Shown here in pieces: positions 42,262-53,026 of a stretch of DNA of 64,000 bases. The notes below the pieces were generated by a model that did no database searches, was not told where the DNA came from, and saw only the letters and a program-made list of their open reading frames with translations. Within the stretch, counting starts at the first letter, position 1. Each line of letters begins with the position of its first letter. The translations under genes were made by a program, and so were the position numbers. Source of the DNA: JADGOV01 sp963814355 (GTDB taxonomy: Bacteria > Actinomycetota > Actinomycetes > JADGOV01); assembly GCA_963814355.1 (NCBI GenBank), contig CAWFCZ010000002.1, forward strand, positions 1 through 64,000. The letters are read 5' to 3'.

Positions 42262-43434
42262 TCACAGCTTCGGTCGAACCTCCTCGGTCCAGATTCGACG
42301 GCGTTCCGCCTGCGGCAGGTGACACGCCACGGTGTGGCCGGGGCCGGTCTCCCGCATCAGCGGCACCTCGTTGATGCTGCGCTCGCCATTCTTCGCGCAG
42401 TACGGGCACCGCGGGTGGAACGCGCAGCCCGACGGCACATTGATCAAGCTCGGCGGGGTGCCGGCGATGGGCAGCAGCCGGTCGGTCCGGACCCGGTCAA
42501 GCCGGGTAACCGAGCTGAGCAGCCCCCAGGTGTAGGGGTGCTCGGGGCGGTAGAAGACGTCCTCGACCCCACCGAACTCCACACCCTTACCGGCGTACAT
42601 CACGAGGATGTCGTCGGCCACCTCGGCCACCACACCCAGGTCGTGGGTGATGATGATGATCGCCGAGTTGAACTCGCGCTGCAACTCCTTCATGAGCTCG
42701 AGGATCTGGGCCTGCACCGTGACGTCGAGTGCCGTAGTGGGCTCGTCGGCGATCAGCAGCTGCGGGTTGCACGACAGCGACATGGCGATCATGACGCGCT
42801 GGCGCATGCCGCCGGAGAACTGGTGCGGGTAGTCGTCGACCCGCTTCGACGCATTGGGGATCTTCACCCGGTCCAGCATCTCGATGGCCCGCGTCCGGGC
42901 GGCCTTCTTCGAGACGTTGTTGTGGATCCGGTACGCCTCCATGATCTGGTACCCGATGGTGTAATACGGGTGCAGCGCGGACAGCGGGTCCTGGAAGATC
43001 ATCGCCATCTTGGCGCCGCGCAGCTTACGGACATGCTCGGGCGAGGCCGAGACCAGTTCGTCGCCGTCCAGCCAAATCTCACCGGACACCCGGGCGTTCT
43101 TGCGATTGTGCAGACCGAGGATGCCTAGGCTGGTGACGCTCTTGCCGGAGCCGGACTCGCCGACGATCCCCAGTGAACTACCTCGCTCGAGGGAGAACGA
43201 GATACCGTCGACCGACTTCACCAGCCCGTCGTCGGTGGGGAAGTGAATCTTCAGATCCCGCACCTCCAGGAAGCCCTTCGGCGCGCCGGAAACCGTCTGC
43301 ACGGCCGACGCCGACGGGTTCGCCACCAGCGTGGTTGCTCCGGTCCCGGACCCGTCGACCGATTGCCCGTTGGACTGCTGTCCGTCGGAGCGAACCGACT
43401 TGGATCCGGATCTGGAAAAGCGAGTCCTCGCCAT
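42262..43434 (-). CDS. oppD: OppD, peptide ABC importer ATPase
   Basis: A 390-residue ATPase with about 50 polar N-terminal residues before FLEVRDLKIHFPTDDGLVKS, then Walker A GIVGESGSGKSVT, Q-loop FQDPLSALHPYYT, signature FSGGMRQRVMIAM, Walker B LLIADEPTTALDVT and the C-terminal Cys cluster CAFHPRCPYCAKNGER. Pairs with OppF to power the OppBC channel. Good ribosome site AGCGGAGG upstream of ATG 43434. Confidence 0.93.
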   Translation of the reverse strand: MARTRFSRSGSKSVRSDGQQSNGQSVDGSGTGATTLVANPSASAVQTVSGAPKGFLEVRDLKIHFPTDDGLVKSVDGISFSLERGSSLGIVGESGSGKSVTSLGILGLHNRKNARVSGEIWLDGDELVSASPEHVRKLRGAKMAMIFQDPLSALHPYYTIGYQIMEAYRIHNNVSKKAARTRAIEMLDRVKIPNASKRVDDYPHQFSGGMRQRVMIAMSLSCNPQLLIADEPTTALDVTVQAQILELMKELQREFNSAIIIITHDLGVVAEVADDILVMYAGKGVEFGGVEDVFYRPEHPYTWGLLSSVTRLDRVRTDRLLPIAGTPPSLINVPSGCAFHPRCPYCAKNGERSINEVPLMRETGPGHTVACHLPQAERRRIWTEEVRPKL

Positions 43435-43485
43435 CTCCGGGAACCTCCGCTAGCTGGAAGACGTACGGCCGGGTGTGTCAGGGAG

Positions 43486-44484
43486 TCAGAATGTCACGCG
43501 CGGGTCGATAAAGGCATAGACCAGGTCGACGATCAGGTTTGCCATGACGATGAAGAACGCCGCGAAGATCGTCACGCCGAGCACCACCGGCAAGTCCTGA
43601 TTGCTGATCGCGTCCAGCGACAGCTTGCCGATCCCGTGGAAACCAAAGGTCTGTTCGGTGAGCACCGCGCCGCCGAGCAGGGCGCCGATGTCCAGGCCGA
43701 AGATGGTGACGATCGGGGTCAACGTGGAGCGCAGGGCATGGCGCCGGATGACGGTGCGTTCCGGCAAGCCCTTGGCCCGGGCGGTGCGCACGTAATCCTC
43801 GGTCATGGTCTCCAGCATCGACGCTCTGGTCAGCCGGGCGTAGAGCGCCGCATAGAGGAAGGCCAGGGCCACCCAGATCAGCAGAAGGTTGCGCGCCCAA
43901 GACAACGGGTTCTGGGTGATGCCCACGTAGTGCACGTTAGGCAAGATGTTCCACTGATAGCTGACGTAGGTCAGCGCCAGCAGGCCGGTGAAATAGATCG
44001 GCAAGGACACCCCGGCGAGCGCCACGCCCATGGCGATCCGGTCGAAAATCGACCCCTTTCGCAGCGCGGAGAGAATGCCGATCGACACCCCGGCGACCAA
44101 CCACAGCACGGCGGCCCCGACCGCCTCGGAGATGGTCACCGGCAGGTCGGACAGGATCTGCTCCCACACCGCTTGGTTGTTCTTGAAGGAGAAGCCGAGA
44201 CAGGGCGCCGGGCAGTGATTCACGTCCGGGCCGTTGTTGAAGTCCCGGCCGACCACGATGCCCTTGGCGAACTGGCCGTACTGCACGAGCAGCGGCTTGT
44301 CGAGGCCGAGCTTCTTGGTGACGTCCTCGAGGGTCTGCGCACTCGGCGTCCGGCCGGCGAAGAGCACCGCCGGGTTGGAGCCCAGGGCCTTCGGCACCAT
44401 GAAGAAGATGAAGAAGGTGATCATGCTTACCAGCCACATGATCACCACGACGCCGATGAGTCGGCGGATGATGTAGCGGAGCAT
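43486..44484 (-). CDS. oppB: OppB, peptide ABC importer permease
   Basis: A 332-residue permease: N-terminal helix RLIGVVVIMWLVSMITFFIFF, the large periplasmic loop with paired Cys (HCPAPCLGFSFKNN), and the EAA loop ETMTEDYVRTARAKGLPERT. Forms the channel with OppC. About 50 bases separate it from oppD. Upstream toward oppA lies a strong stem-loop. Confidence 0.92.
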   Translation of the reverse strand: MLRYIIRRLIGVVVIMWLVSMITFFIFFMVPKALGSNPAVLFAGRTPSAQTLEDVTKKLGLDKPLLVQYGQFAKGIVVGRDFNNGPDVNHCPAPCLGFSFKNNQAVWEQILSDLPVTISEAVGAAVLWLVAGVSIGILSALRKGSIFDRIAMGVALAGVSLPIYFTGLLALTYVSYQWNILPNVHYVGITQNPLSWARNLLLIWVALAFLYAALYARLTRASMLETMTEDYVRTARAKGLPERTVIRRHALRSTLTPIVTIFGLDIGALLGGAVLTEQTFGFHGIGKLSLDAISNQDLPVVLGVTIFAAFFIVMANLIVDLVYAFIDPRVTF

Positions 44485-44569
44485 AGTCGGCGGCGACCGG
44501 GGCGCGCTCGGCGCGGGCGGTCGTCTTCACCTTCCCTTCTTGAAGCGGAGGACAGCGGACGAAGGCGGT

Positions 44570-44607
44570 GCGGTGGGGTCGGCCGGGAAACCGACCGACC
44601 CCACCGC
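44570..44607 (-). terminator. strong stem-loop between oppA and oppB
   Basis: GCGGTGGGGTCGG (44570-44582) and CCGACCCCACCGC (44595-44607) form a perfect 13-bp stem with a 12-base loop, 14 bases after the oppA stop. It probably acts as a partial terminator or mRNA-stabilising structure that makes the binding protein more abundant than the permease; that role is inferred. Confidence 0.65.
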
Positions 44608-44620
44608 CACCGCGCAGGTC

Positions 44621-46369
44621 TTACGGCATGACTCCGAGTGAAGCGAAGTCCGTCATGCCGTACGCCGGCGTGTAGTACGCGTTGGTGAGCCGATCACTGA
44701 AGACGTCCAACGCCTTGTCGTACAGCAACGGAACGTAGACCGCCGAGTCCACGACCGCCTTGTTGACGGTGTGCCACGCGTCGGCCTTCGCCGCGTCGTC
44801 GGTCGCGGCCAGCGCCTTGTCGATGTTGGAGTTGACCACCGAGTCGTTCAGCTCGCCGTAGTTGGAGTTGCCCTGCGGCCGGATGTTGCGGCCGTCCACG
44901 ATCTGGGAGAAGAACCCGTACGGTGCCGGCCAGTCCGGCCCCCAGCCGGTCAGCGCGACCCCGAAGCCCTCCCGGTGCACGTTCGCCGGGATGCCGAGGT
45001 GCGCGGAGTAGTACTGGGAGGAGTCGTAGGTGTCGATGGTGGCATTGATGCCGATCTTCTTCAGGTCGGACTGGATGGCGACGCCCTGCTTCGGCTCCTT
45101 GCCCTTGTTCCGGATGGCAATCTTCGTCGTGAAGCCGTTCGGCTTGCCGCAGGCCTTGAGCTCCGCCTTGGCCTTCGCCACGTCGCCCTGACCACCATCG
45201 GAGGGGAACGGGTCGTAGGGCTGGTAGTACTTGACCGTGGGCGGGGACATGCTGCCCGCGATGTCGCCACCGCCGACCGGGCCGCCGCGGACCAGCTGCT
45301 GCGCCTTCTTGTTCACCACGTACGCCACCGCCCGGCGGCAGTGGATGTTGTCGAAGGGCTTGTTCTTCTGGAACACCACCAGGTAGCGCAGGAAACCGGT
45401 GAGTGGATCCTGGGACCGCTTCTTCAACGCCGGATTGGTCAGGATCTTCGCCTGGGCGGCCTGCTGGACGCCGGTCTGGTCCTGGAAGATGTCGCCCTGG
45501 TTCGAGATGATCCGGTTGTCGATGTCGTTGGGGTCCAGCCCCATAGTGATCGTCACGGTATCCGGCAGCGCCTTGCGCACGTTGTCGGTGGCCGGGTCCC
45601 AGTTGGGGTTGCGGACCATCCTCATCGACTTGTTCGGGGTGTAGCTCGCGATCTTGTAGGGCCCGTTGGCCACCGGGTGGAAGGTGTACTTCGCGCCGGT
45701 GTCCTTCTTCTGCGGCACCGGCGTCGACTGGGGGTTGGCCATCAGGTAGTTCCAGTCGGCGAACGAGCGCCTGAGATGGAAGATGATGGTCTTGTCGTCG
45801 GGCGTCTCGATCGAAGCGAGGCCCTTCTTGTCCCTGTACGGGCCCTTGTAGGCCTTGCCGCCGACCAGCTCGTCGATGATGTAGGTCGGGCCGTTGCTCA
45901 GCACGTCCTGGGCGAAGACCCGCTCCAGGCCGTACTTGATGTCCTTGGTCGTCACCGGAGTGCCGTCCTCGAACTTCAGGTTGTCCTTGAGGGTGTACTT
46001 CCAGACCTTGTTGTTGTCGGTCACCTCCGGCATGGCGGCCGCCAGGTCGGGGACGGCCTCGCCGCCGGCCTCGCCCGGCTTCGCGGCGAAGGTCATCAGG
46101 CCGCGGAAGAGCAAGCGGTCCATGTCCCAGCAGTTCGCGTAGTACGGCCGGGCCGGATCCCAGAAGTCGCAGTCCGAGCTGGCCAGGAACGACAGGTTGC
46201 CGCCCTTCTTGTCCGACGCCTGGAAGATCGCGTTGTCCGACGTGGTGCCGCTAGAGGACTTCGGCGCGGTGGTGGTGCTCTTCTTGCTCGACCCCCCGCA
46301 GGCGGTAGCCGCCAGGGCGAGGGCCAGCACGGCCGTCCCGCCCCGGAGAAGATTCTTGCTGTTAACCAT
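44621..46369 (-). CDS. oppA: OppA, peptide-binding lipoprotein
   Basis: A 582-residue solute-binding lipoprotein of the SBP_bac_5 family. Signal peptide GGTAVLALALAATAC with lipid Cys24, then a Ser/Lys/Thr linker. Family hallmarks: YTLKDNLKFEDGTPVTTKDI and later AELKACGKPNGF and LTGWGPDWPAPYGFFSQIV. Captures oligopeptides outside the membrane and delivers them to OppBC. Placed between oppC and oppB, unlike the common A-B-C-D-F order. Confidence 0.93.
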   Translation of the reverse strand: MVNSKNLLRGGTAVLALALAATACGGSSKKSTTTAPKSSSGTTSDNAIFQASDKKGGNLSFLASSDCDFWDPARPYYANCWDMDRLLFRGLMTFAAKPGEAGGEAVPDLAAAMPEVTDNNKVWKYTLKDNLKFEDGTPVTTKDIKYGLERVFAQDVLSNGPTYIIDELVGGKAYKGPYRDKKGLASIETPDDKTIIFHLRRSFADWNYLMANPQSTPVPQKKDTGAKYTFHPVANGPYKIASYTPNKSMRMVRNPNWDPATDNVRKALPDTVTITMGLDPNDIDNRIISNQGDIFQDQTGVQQAAQAKILTNPALKKRSQDPLTGFLRYLVVFQKNKPFDNIHCRRAVAYVVNKKAQQLVRGGPVGGGDIAGSMSPPTVKYYQPYDPFPSDGGQGDVAKAKAELKACGKPNGFTTKIAIRNKGKEPKQGVAIQSDLKKIGINATIDTYDSSQYYSAHLGIPANVHREGFGVALTGWGPDWPAPYGFFSQIVDGRNIRPQGNSNYGELNDSVVNSNIDKALAATDDAAKADAWHTVNKAVVDSAVYVPLLYDKALDVFSDRLTNAYYTPAYGMTDFASLGVMP

Positions 46370-46439
46370 GAACGTCCCTTCTGATCGTTCCCCGGCCGGC
46401 GAAGCCCGCGCGCCGGCCGAAGTGGGCTTTAACGTCGGG

Positions 46440-46458
46440 CGGCGCCGTCCGGGCGCCG
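46440..46458 (-). terminator. stem-loop between oppC and oppA
   Basis: CGGCGCC (46440-46446), loop GTCCG, GGCGCCG (46452-46458): a perfect 7-bp stem 13 bases after the oppC stop. It may attenuate or process the message between oppC and oppA. Confidence 0.4.
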
Positions 46459-46471
46459 GCCGCAGTGGTGC

Positions 46472-47470
46472 TCAGCGATTGCTCCGCGGGTCGAGGGCAT
46501 CGCGCAGACCGTCGCCGAACAGGTTGAAGGCCATCACGGTGAGAAAAATGGCCATGCCGGGGACGATCATGTACATGGGGTCGAAGGTGTAGGTGTCGAC
46601 CGCCGAGGACAGCATGGCTCCCCAGGACGGGGTGGGTGGCCGCACCCCGACGCCGAGGAAGGACAGCGCTGCTTCGAACAGGATGTTCGTCGGAATGATC
46701 AACGTCGCGTACACCAGGATCGGGGCCACCAGGTTGGGCAGCAACTCGCGGAACATGATGTATCCGGATCGCCCGCCGATGCTCCGGGCGGCCTCGACGA
46801 ACTCCTTCTCCCGCAGCGACAGGGTCTGGCCGCGGATGATCCGGCCGAAGTACGGCCACTGGAAGAAGCCGATGATCCCGATCAGCACCGGAATCCGCAG
46901 GCTGTTGCCGGAAAGGCCCAACGCCGAGTCCGGAATGACCGCGACCAGGGCGATGGCGAACAGCAGCAGCGGGAAGGCCAGCAGCAGGTCCATCAACCGG
47001 CTGACCAGGTTGTCGATCCACCCGCCGAAGTAGCCGGCGATGATGCCCATGATCGATCCGATGACCACCGCGACGACGGTCGCCATGAAGGCGACGAGCA
47101 GGGAGATCCGGGCACCGTAGACGATCCGGCTGAAGACGTCGCGGCCGTTGCCGGGCTCCGCGCCGAGCAGATAGTGCCGGCTGATCCCGCCCAGGGCGCC
47201 GACCGGGGCGCCGATGTTGGGGTCCAGCACGTCGTAGTGCGGGTCGTTCGGCGGGTGGCCGAACACCTTGACGATGAGCGGGGCGAACACCGCCACCAGG
47301 ATGAGGAAGACGATCAGGATGGCACTGGCCATGGCGACCTTGTCGCGCTTGAGGCGCATCCAGGCGATCTGCCCGAGGGAGCGCCCCTCGATTCGCTTGC
47401 CCTCACCGGCCAGCGTTGCCTCTGGTGCCGTTTCGGTGGCCGCTGGCTCGACGTCGAGGGGTGCTGTCAT
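46472..47470 (-). CDS. oppC: OppC, peptide ABC importer permease
   Basis: A 332-residue permease with the OppC N-terminal domain (GRSLGQIAWMRLKRDKVAMAS), LLGAEPGNGRDVFSRIVYGARISL, and the EAA loop REKEFVEAARSIGGRSGYIM. Partner of OppB. It is the first gene of the importer on the minus strand, so the operon order is C-A-B-D-F. The upstream 226 bases to tpiA hold no gene. Confidence 0.92.
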   Translation of the reverse strand: MTAPLDVEPAATETAPEATLAGEGKRIEGRSLGQIAWMRLKRDKVAMASAILIVFLILVAVFAPLIVKVFGHPPNDPHYDVLDPNIGAPVGALGGISRHYLLGAEPGNGRDVFSRIVYGARISLLVAFMATVVAVVIGSIMGIIAGYFGGWIDNLVSRLMDLLLAFPLLLFAIALVAVIPDSALGLSGNSLRIPVLIGIIGFFQWPYFGRIIRGQTLSLREKEFVEAARSIGGRSGYIMFRELLPNLVAPILVYATLIIPTNILFEAALSFLGVGVRPPTPSWGAMLSSAVDTYTFDPMYMIVPGMAIFLTVMAFNLFGDGLRDALDPRSNR

Positions 47471-47625
47471 GGTGCGCCGTCTGCCCTCCTGCCGTTCTTG
47501 CCGGCTCGCTCCACAGCAGGCCGCCGGCGTTGTGGCCCGCCGGTGCCCGCGATGGGCGACTCTAGAACGCGATTCCGGCCCTTGGCTACCTGAAGCGGAC
47601 GGCGGCGCGGGATCGTGACCAAGCA

Positions 47626-47631
47626 GTTATA
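47626..47631 (-). promoter_or_regulatory. possible -10 box for the opp operon
   Basis: TATAAC on the minus strand, about 156 bases upstream of oppC, is the best -10 match in the tpiA-oppC gap. No clear -35 box is seen, so the call is weak. Confidence 0.25.
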
Positions 47632-47696
47632 CGCGCAATCCGGCTGAAACGGGTAATTGTCCTTGTCGTGCGGCGCGATGCCGGTGAAGTATCCGG

Positions 47697-48488
<792 letters not shown>

Positions 48489-48492
48489 CGCT

Positions 48493-49683
48493 TCAGTCCT
48501 CCAGAACCGCGAGACCGGGCAGCGTCTTGCCCTCCAGGTACTCCAGGCTGGCACCGCCCCCGGTAGAGATGTGGGAGAAGTCGCCTTCGGGGAGCCCCAG
48601 CTGCCGCACGGCCGCTGCCGAGTCGCCGCCGCCCACCACGCTGGTGCCCTGCACCGCCGCGACGGCGGCGGCGACCTGGCGGGTACCGGCGGCGAACGGC
48701 GCCACCTCGAAGACACCCATCGGGCCGTTCCAGAACACCGTCTTCGCCTGTGCGAGCTGGCCGGCGAACAGCGCCGACGACTCCGGACCGATGTCCAGGC
48801 CCTTCTGCTCGGCCGGGATGGCGTCCGCGGCGACAGTGCTGGTGGCGGCGTCGGCGGCTACCTCGGACGCCACCACGACGTCGACCGGCAGGACGATCTT
48901 GTCCTTGGCGTCGTCCAGGAAGCCGCGGCAGTTCTCGATCTGGTCACTTTCCAGCAGCGAGCCGCCGACCTCAGAGCCTTGGGCAGCCAGGAAGGTGAAG
49001 CACATCCCGCCGCCGATGAGCAGCTTGTCCACGGTCGGCAGCAGCGCGGAGATCACCCCGAGCTTGTCCGACACCTTCGAGCCGCCGAGCACCACCACGT
49101 ACGGCCGGTCCGGCTCCCGGGTCAGCCGCTGGAGCACCTCGACCTCGCGGAGCACCAGGCCGCCGGCGGCGTGCGGCAGCCGCTGCGCGACGTCGTACAC
49201 GCTGGCGTGCTTGCGATGCACCGCACCGAACGCGTCGTCCACGTACGCGCCGTCAGGCCCGACCAGCGCGACCAGGTGATCGGCGAACGCGCCGCGCTGG
49301 GCGTCGTCCTTGGAGGTCTCGGCGGCTTCGAAGCGGACGTTCTCCATCAGCGCCACTTCGCCGTCGCCGAGACCGTCGGCCGCGGCCCGCGCGCTCTCCC
49401 CCACCACGTCGGTGGCGCAGGCGACCGGGGTGCCGAGCAGCTCACCGAGCCGCTCGGCCACCGGCGCGAGGGAGTATTTCGGGTCCGGCGCGCCCTTCGG
49501 CCGGCCGAGGTGCGCGGTGAGCACCACCCGGGCGCCGGCGTCGGTCAGCTGCCGCAGCGTCGGCAGGCTGGCCCGGATCCGGCCGTCGTCACTGATCCGG
49601 CCGTCCTGCAACGGGACGTTGAGGTCGGCCCGGACCAGGACCCGGCGTCCCCGGAGGTCGCCGAGAGAGTCGATGCCCTGCAT
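48493..49683 (-). CDS. pgk: phosphoglycerate kinase
   Basis: A 396-residue kinase making ATP from 1,3-bisphosphoglycerate. VRADLNVPLQDGRISDDGRIRA-type N-terminal loop, TAHLGRPKG, VLGGSKVSDKLGV and the C-terminal VVGGGDSAAAVRQLG are conserved. ATG 49683 follows AAGGAAG. Between gap and tpiA as in most Actinobacteria. Confidence 0.97.
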   Translation of the reverse strand: MQGIDSLGDLRGRRVLVRADLNVPLQDGRISDDGRIRASLPTLRQLTDAGARVVLTAHLGRPKGAPDPKYSLAPVAERLGELLGTPVACATDVVGESARAAADGLGDGEVALMENVRFEAAETSKDDAQRGAFADHLVALVGPDGAYVDDAFGAVHRKHASVYDVAQRLPHAAGGLVLREVEVLQRLTREPDRPYVVVLGGSKVSDKLGVISALLPTVDKLLIGGGMCFTFLAAQGSEVGGSLLESDQIENCRGFLDDAKDKIVLPVDVVVASEVAADAATSTVAADAIPAEQKGLDIGPESSALFAGQLAQAKTVFWNGPMGVFEVAPFAAGTRQVAAAVAAVQGTSVVGGGDSAAAVRQLGLPEGDFSHISTGGGASLEYLEGKTLPGLAVLED

Positions 49684-49709
49684 GGGCTTCCTTCCCGAAC
49701 AGCCGGTCG

Positions 49710-50720
<1,011 letters not shown>

Positions 50721-50909
50721 TGTGCTCCTCTGATCCGGTACCGGGGGGCGCCGCACGGAATGCGGCCGCAAATCAGTTTGAGGTTACCGAAGCTCTACCG
50801 GGCCGGGCCAGGGGGCCATTCGTCCCGGCGACCCCGTGGTCAGCTCGGGGTCTCGCACCCGCCTCGTCGAAGCGCTCGGCGGACCCCCGGCTGGCCCCGA
50901 CGCCACTAT

Positions 50910-50953
50910 CCAGGGCCAGCCACCCCCACCCCCCGGTGGCCGGCTGGGCCTGG
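50910..50953 (-). terminator. stem-loop just after whiA
   Basis: The arm 50910-50924 (CCAGGGCCAGCCACC) can pair, with two small bulges, with 50935-50953 (GGTGG...GGCTGGGCCTGG), leaving a C-rich loop of ten bases. It starts 1 base from the whiA stop and would separate whiA from the gap operon. Confidence 0.5.
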
Positions 50954-50954
50954 A

Positions 50955-51962
50955 TCACGGTGCCTGGCGATCGGCGATCGGCGGTGAGCCGGACGGTCCG
51001 GGGTCCATGATGGCTTCGGTATTCGGCAGGCCGAGCTCCTGGGCCCGCCGGTCGGCCAGCGCGAGAAGCCGCCGGATACGTCCGGCGACCGCGTCCTTGG
51101 TCAACGGCGGGTCGGCGTGGGCGCCGAGCTCCTCCAGGCTGGCCTGGGAATGGGCCACCCGCAGCCGGCCGGCCGCCAGCAGGTGTTCCGGCGCGTCCTC
51201 GCCGAGGATCTCCATGGCCCGCTGCACCCGGGCACCGGCGGCGACCGCGGCCCGAGCCGAACGCCGCAGGTTCGCGTCGTCGAAGTTCGCCAGCCGGTTG
51301 GCTGCCGCGCGTACCTCGCGGCGCATCCGGCGGTCCTCCCAACTCAGCACGCTGTCGAAGGCGCCCAGCTTGGTGAGCAGCGCACTGATCGAGTCGCCTT
51401 CGCGGATCACCACCCGGTTGACCCCGCGCACCTCGCGGGCCTTGGCGACGATGCCCAGCCGGCGGGCGGCACCGACCAATGCCAGGGCCGACTCCGGTCC
51501 TGGGCAGGTGATCTCCAGGGCGGAGGAGCGGCCGGGCTCGGTGAGCGAGCCGTGCGCCAGGAATGCGCCCCGCCAGGCCGCCGCCGCATCGCAGACGCCG
51601 CCACCGACCACCGCTGGTGGCAGGCCCCGCAGCGGGCGCCCGGCGCTGTCGAGCAGGCCGGTCTGGCGAGCGAGGCTGTCTCCGTCCCGGACCACCCGCA
51701 GGACGTACCGGCTGCCTCGTCGCAGGCCCGCCGGGGCCACCACCGTGACCTCCGTGGAGTGGCCGTACACCTCGGCGATCTGGGCGCGCAGCCGCCGGGC
51801 GGCCGAACCGGTGTCCAACTCGGCCTCGACGACGACCTTGCCGCGCACCAGGTGCAGACCGCCGGCGAAGCGCAGCAGGGTGGCCACCTCCGACTTGCGG
51901 CAGCAGCTCTTCGCCGCCGGAAGCCGGGACAGCTCGTCCTTGACGGTGGCCGTCATCGACAT
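50955..51962 (-). CDS. whiA: WhiA, sporulation/cell-division transcription factor
   Basis: A 335-residue WhiA, with a LAGLIDADG-endonuclease-like N-terminal domain that lacks catalytic residues and a C-terminal helix-turn-helix (PPLTKDAVAGRIRRLLALAD). TATVKDELSRLPAAKSCCRKSE at the start is typical. WhiA acts with WhiB in developmental control in sporulating actinobacteria but is conserved in all. Third gene of the rapZ-yvcK-whiA block. Confidence 0.95.
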   Translation of the reverse strand: MSMTATVKDELSRLPAAKSCCRKSEVATLLRFAGGLHLVRGKVVVEAELDTGSAARRLRAQIAEVYGHSTEVTVVAPAGLRRGSRYVLRVVRDGDSLARQTGLLDSAGRPLRGLPPAVVGGGVCDAAAAWRGAFLAHGSLTEPGRSSALEITCPGPESALALVGAARRLGIVAKAREVRGVNRVVIREGDSISALLTKLGAFDSVLSWEDRRMRREVRAAANRLANFDDANLRRSARAAVAAGARVQRAMEILGEDAPEHLLAAGRLRVAHSQASLEELGAHADPPLTKDAVAGRIRRLLALADRRAQELGLPNTEAIMDPGPSGSPPIADRQAP

Positions 51963-51976
51963 GAGGTCACCGGTAC

Positions 51977-53026
51977 CTACTCCGCGCCCTCGCGGCGCAG
52001 GAGCGATTCGGCCGATCTGACAGCACGCGCGTCCTCCTCGAACAGTCGGTGATAGGCAGCGGCGAGCAGGTCGGGGTCATGACGCGGGGAGCCGTCGGGC
52101 ACGCCCACCCGGGCCAAGACCAGTCGCCCACCCAACGCCGCCGCCGCGCGGGTCAGTCCGGGGGTGTCGGTCACGCTGGCCGGATCGGCCAGCACGATGT
52201 CGATCCGGAGTGCGGGGGCATGGGCGGCCAGCACCTCCAGGTGGGCTTCCGGCGTGAAGCCGCTGGTCTCCCCGGCCTGCGGCGCGAGGTTGAGCACCAG
52301 GATGCGCCGCGCGTCGGTGTCCTCCAGGGCGCGGAGGATGTCCGGTACGACCAGATGGGGCAGCACGCTGCTGAACCATGAGCCCGGGCCGAGGACGACG
52401 TAATCCGCGGCTACGATCGCGGCCACCGCCTCGGGACAGGCGGACGGCCGTGGCGGGATCGGCCGGACGGTGCGCACGTGGCCCCCGGTAGTGGCCACCG
52501 CCACCTGCCCGTGCACCTGGCTGACCCGGTACGGCTGCGCCGGGTCCACGCCGACGACATCGGCCGCGATGTCCATCGGCTCCGGGGACACCGGCAGGAC
52601 GCGCCCATCGATCTTGAGCAGCCGGACCAGGGCGTCCAGCGCGGCCACCGGCGAGCCGACCACCTCGATCAGTCCGGCGATCAACAGGTTCCCGACCGGG
52701 TGCCCGGTGAGCGAGCCCGTGCCGGCGAAGCGGTGATGCAACACGGTGGCGGCGAGTTCGCCGTCCGGATCGTCGCCGGTCAGCGCCACCAGCGCCATCC
52801 GCAGGTCCCCCGGCGGCAACATGCCGAGTTCGGTCCGCAGCCGACCGCTGGAACCCCCGTCGTCGGCCACTGTCACCACGGCGGTGATCCGGGCGCGCAG
52901 CCGGCGCAGCGCGGCCAGCGACGCCGCCAGGCCGTGCCCCCCGCCGAGGGCGACGACGCGGTCCTGGCTCCTCACCACGGCCAGCTCGGCGGTGTGGCCG
53001 GCCCCTCGCGTCCCGGCATTCCTCAT
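51977..53026 (-). CDS. yvcK: YvcK-family gluconeogenesis factor (CofD-like)
   Basis: A 349-residue YvcK/CofD-fold protein. ALGGGHGLAASLAALRR, TVADDGGSSGRLRTELGMLPPGD, then HPVGNLLIAGLIE and DYVVLGPGSWFSSVLPHLVV are the family marks. Binds UDP-sugars and influences carbon metabolism and cell-envelope synthesis. ATG 53026 overlaps the rapZ stop (ATGA). Confidence 0.95.
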   Translation of the reverse strand: MRNAGTRGAGHTAELAVVRSQDRVVALGGGHGLAASLAALRRLRARITAVVTVADDGGSSGRLRTELGMLPPGDLRMALVALTGDDPDGELAATVLHHRFAGTGSLTGHPVGNLLIAGLIEVVGSPVAALDALVRLLKIDGRVLPVSPEPMDIAADVVGVDPAQPYRVSQVHGQVAVATTGGHVRTVRPIPPRPSACPEAVAAIVAADYVVLGPGSWFSSVLPHLVVPDILRALEDTDARRILVLNLAPQAGETSGFTPEAHLEVLAAHAPALRIDIVLADPASVTDTPGLTRAAAALGGRLVLARVGVPDGSPRHDPDLLAAAYHRLFEEDARAVRSAESLLRREGAE

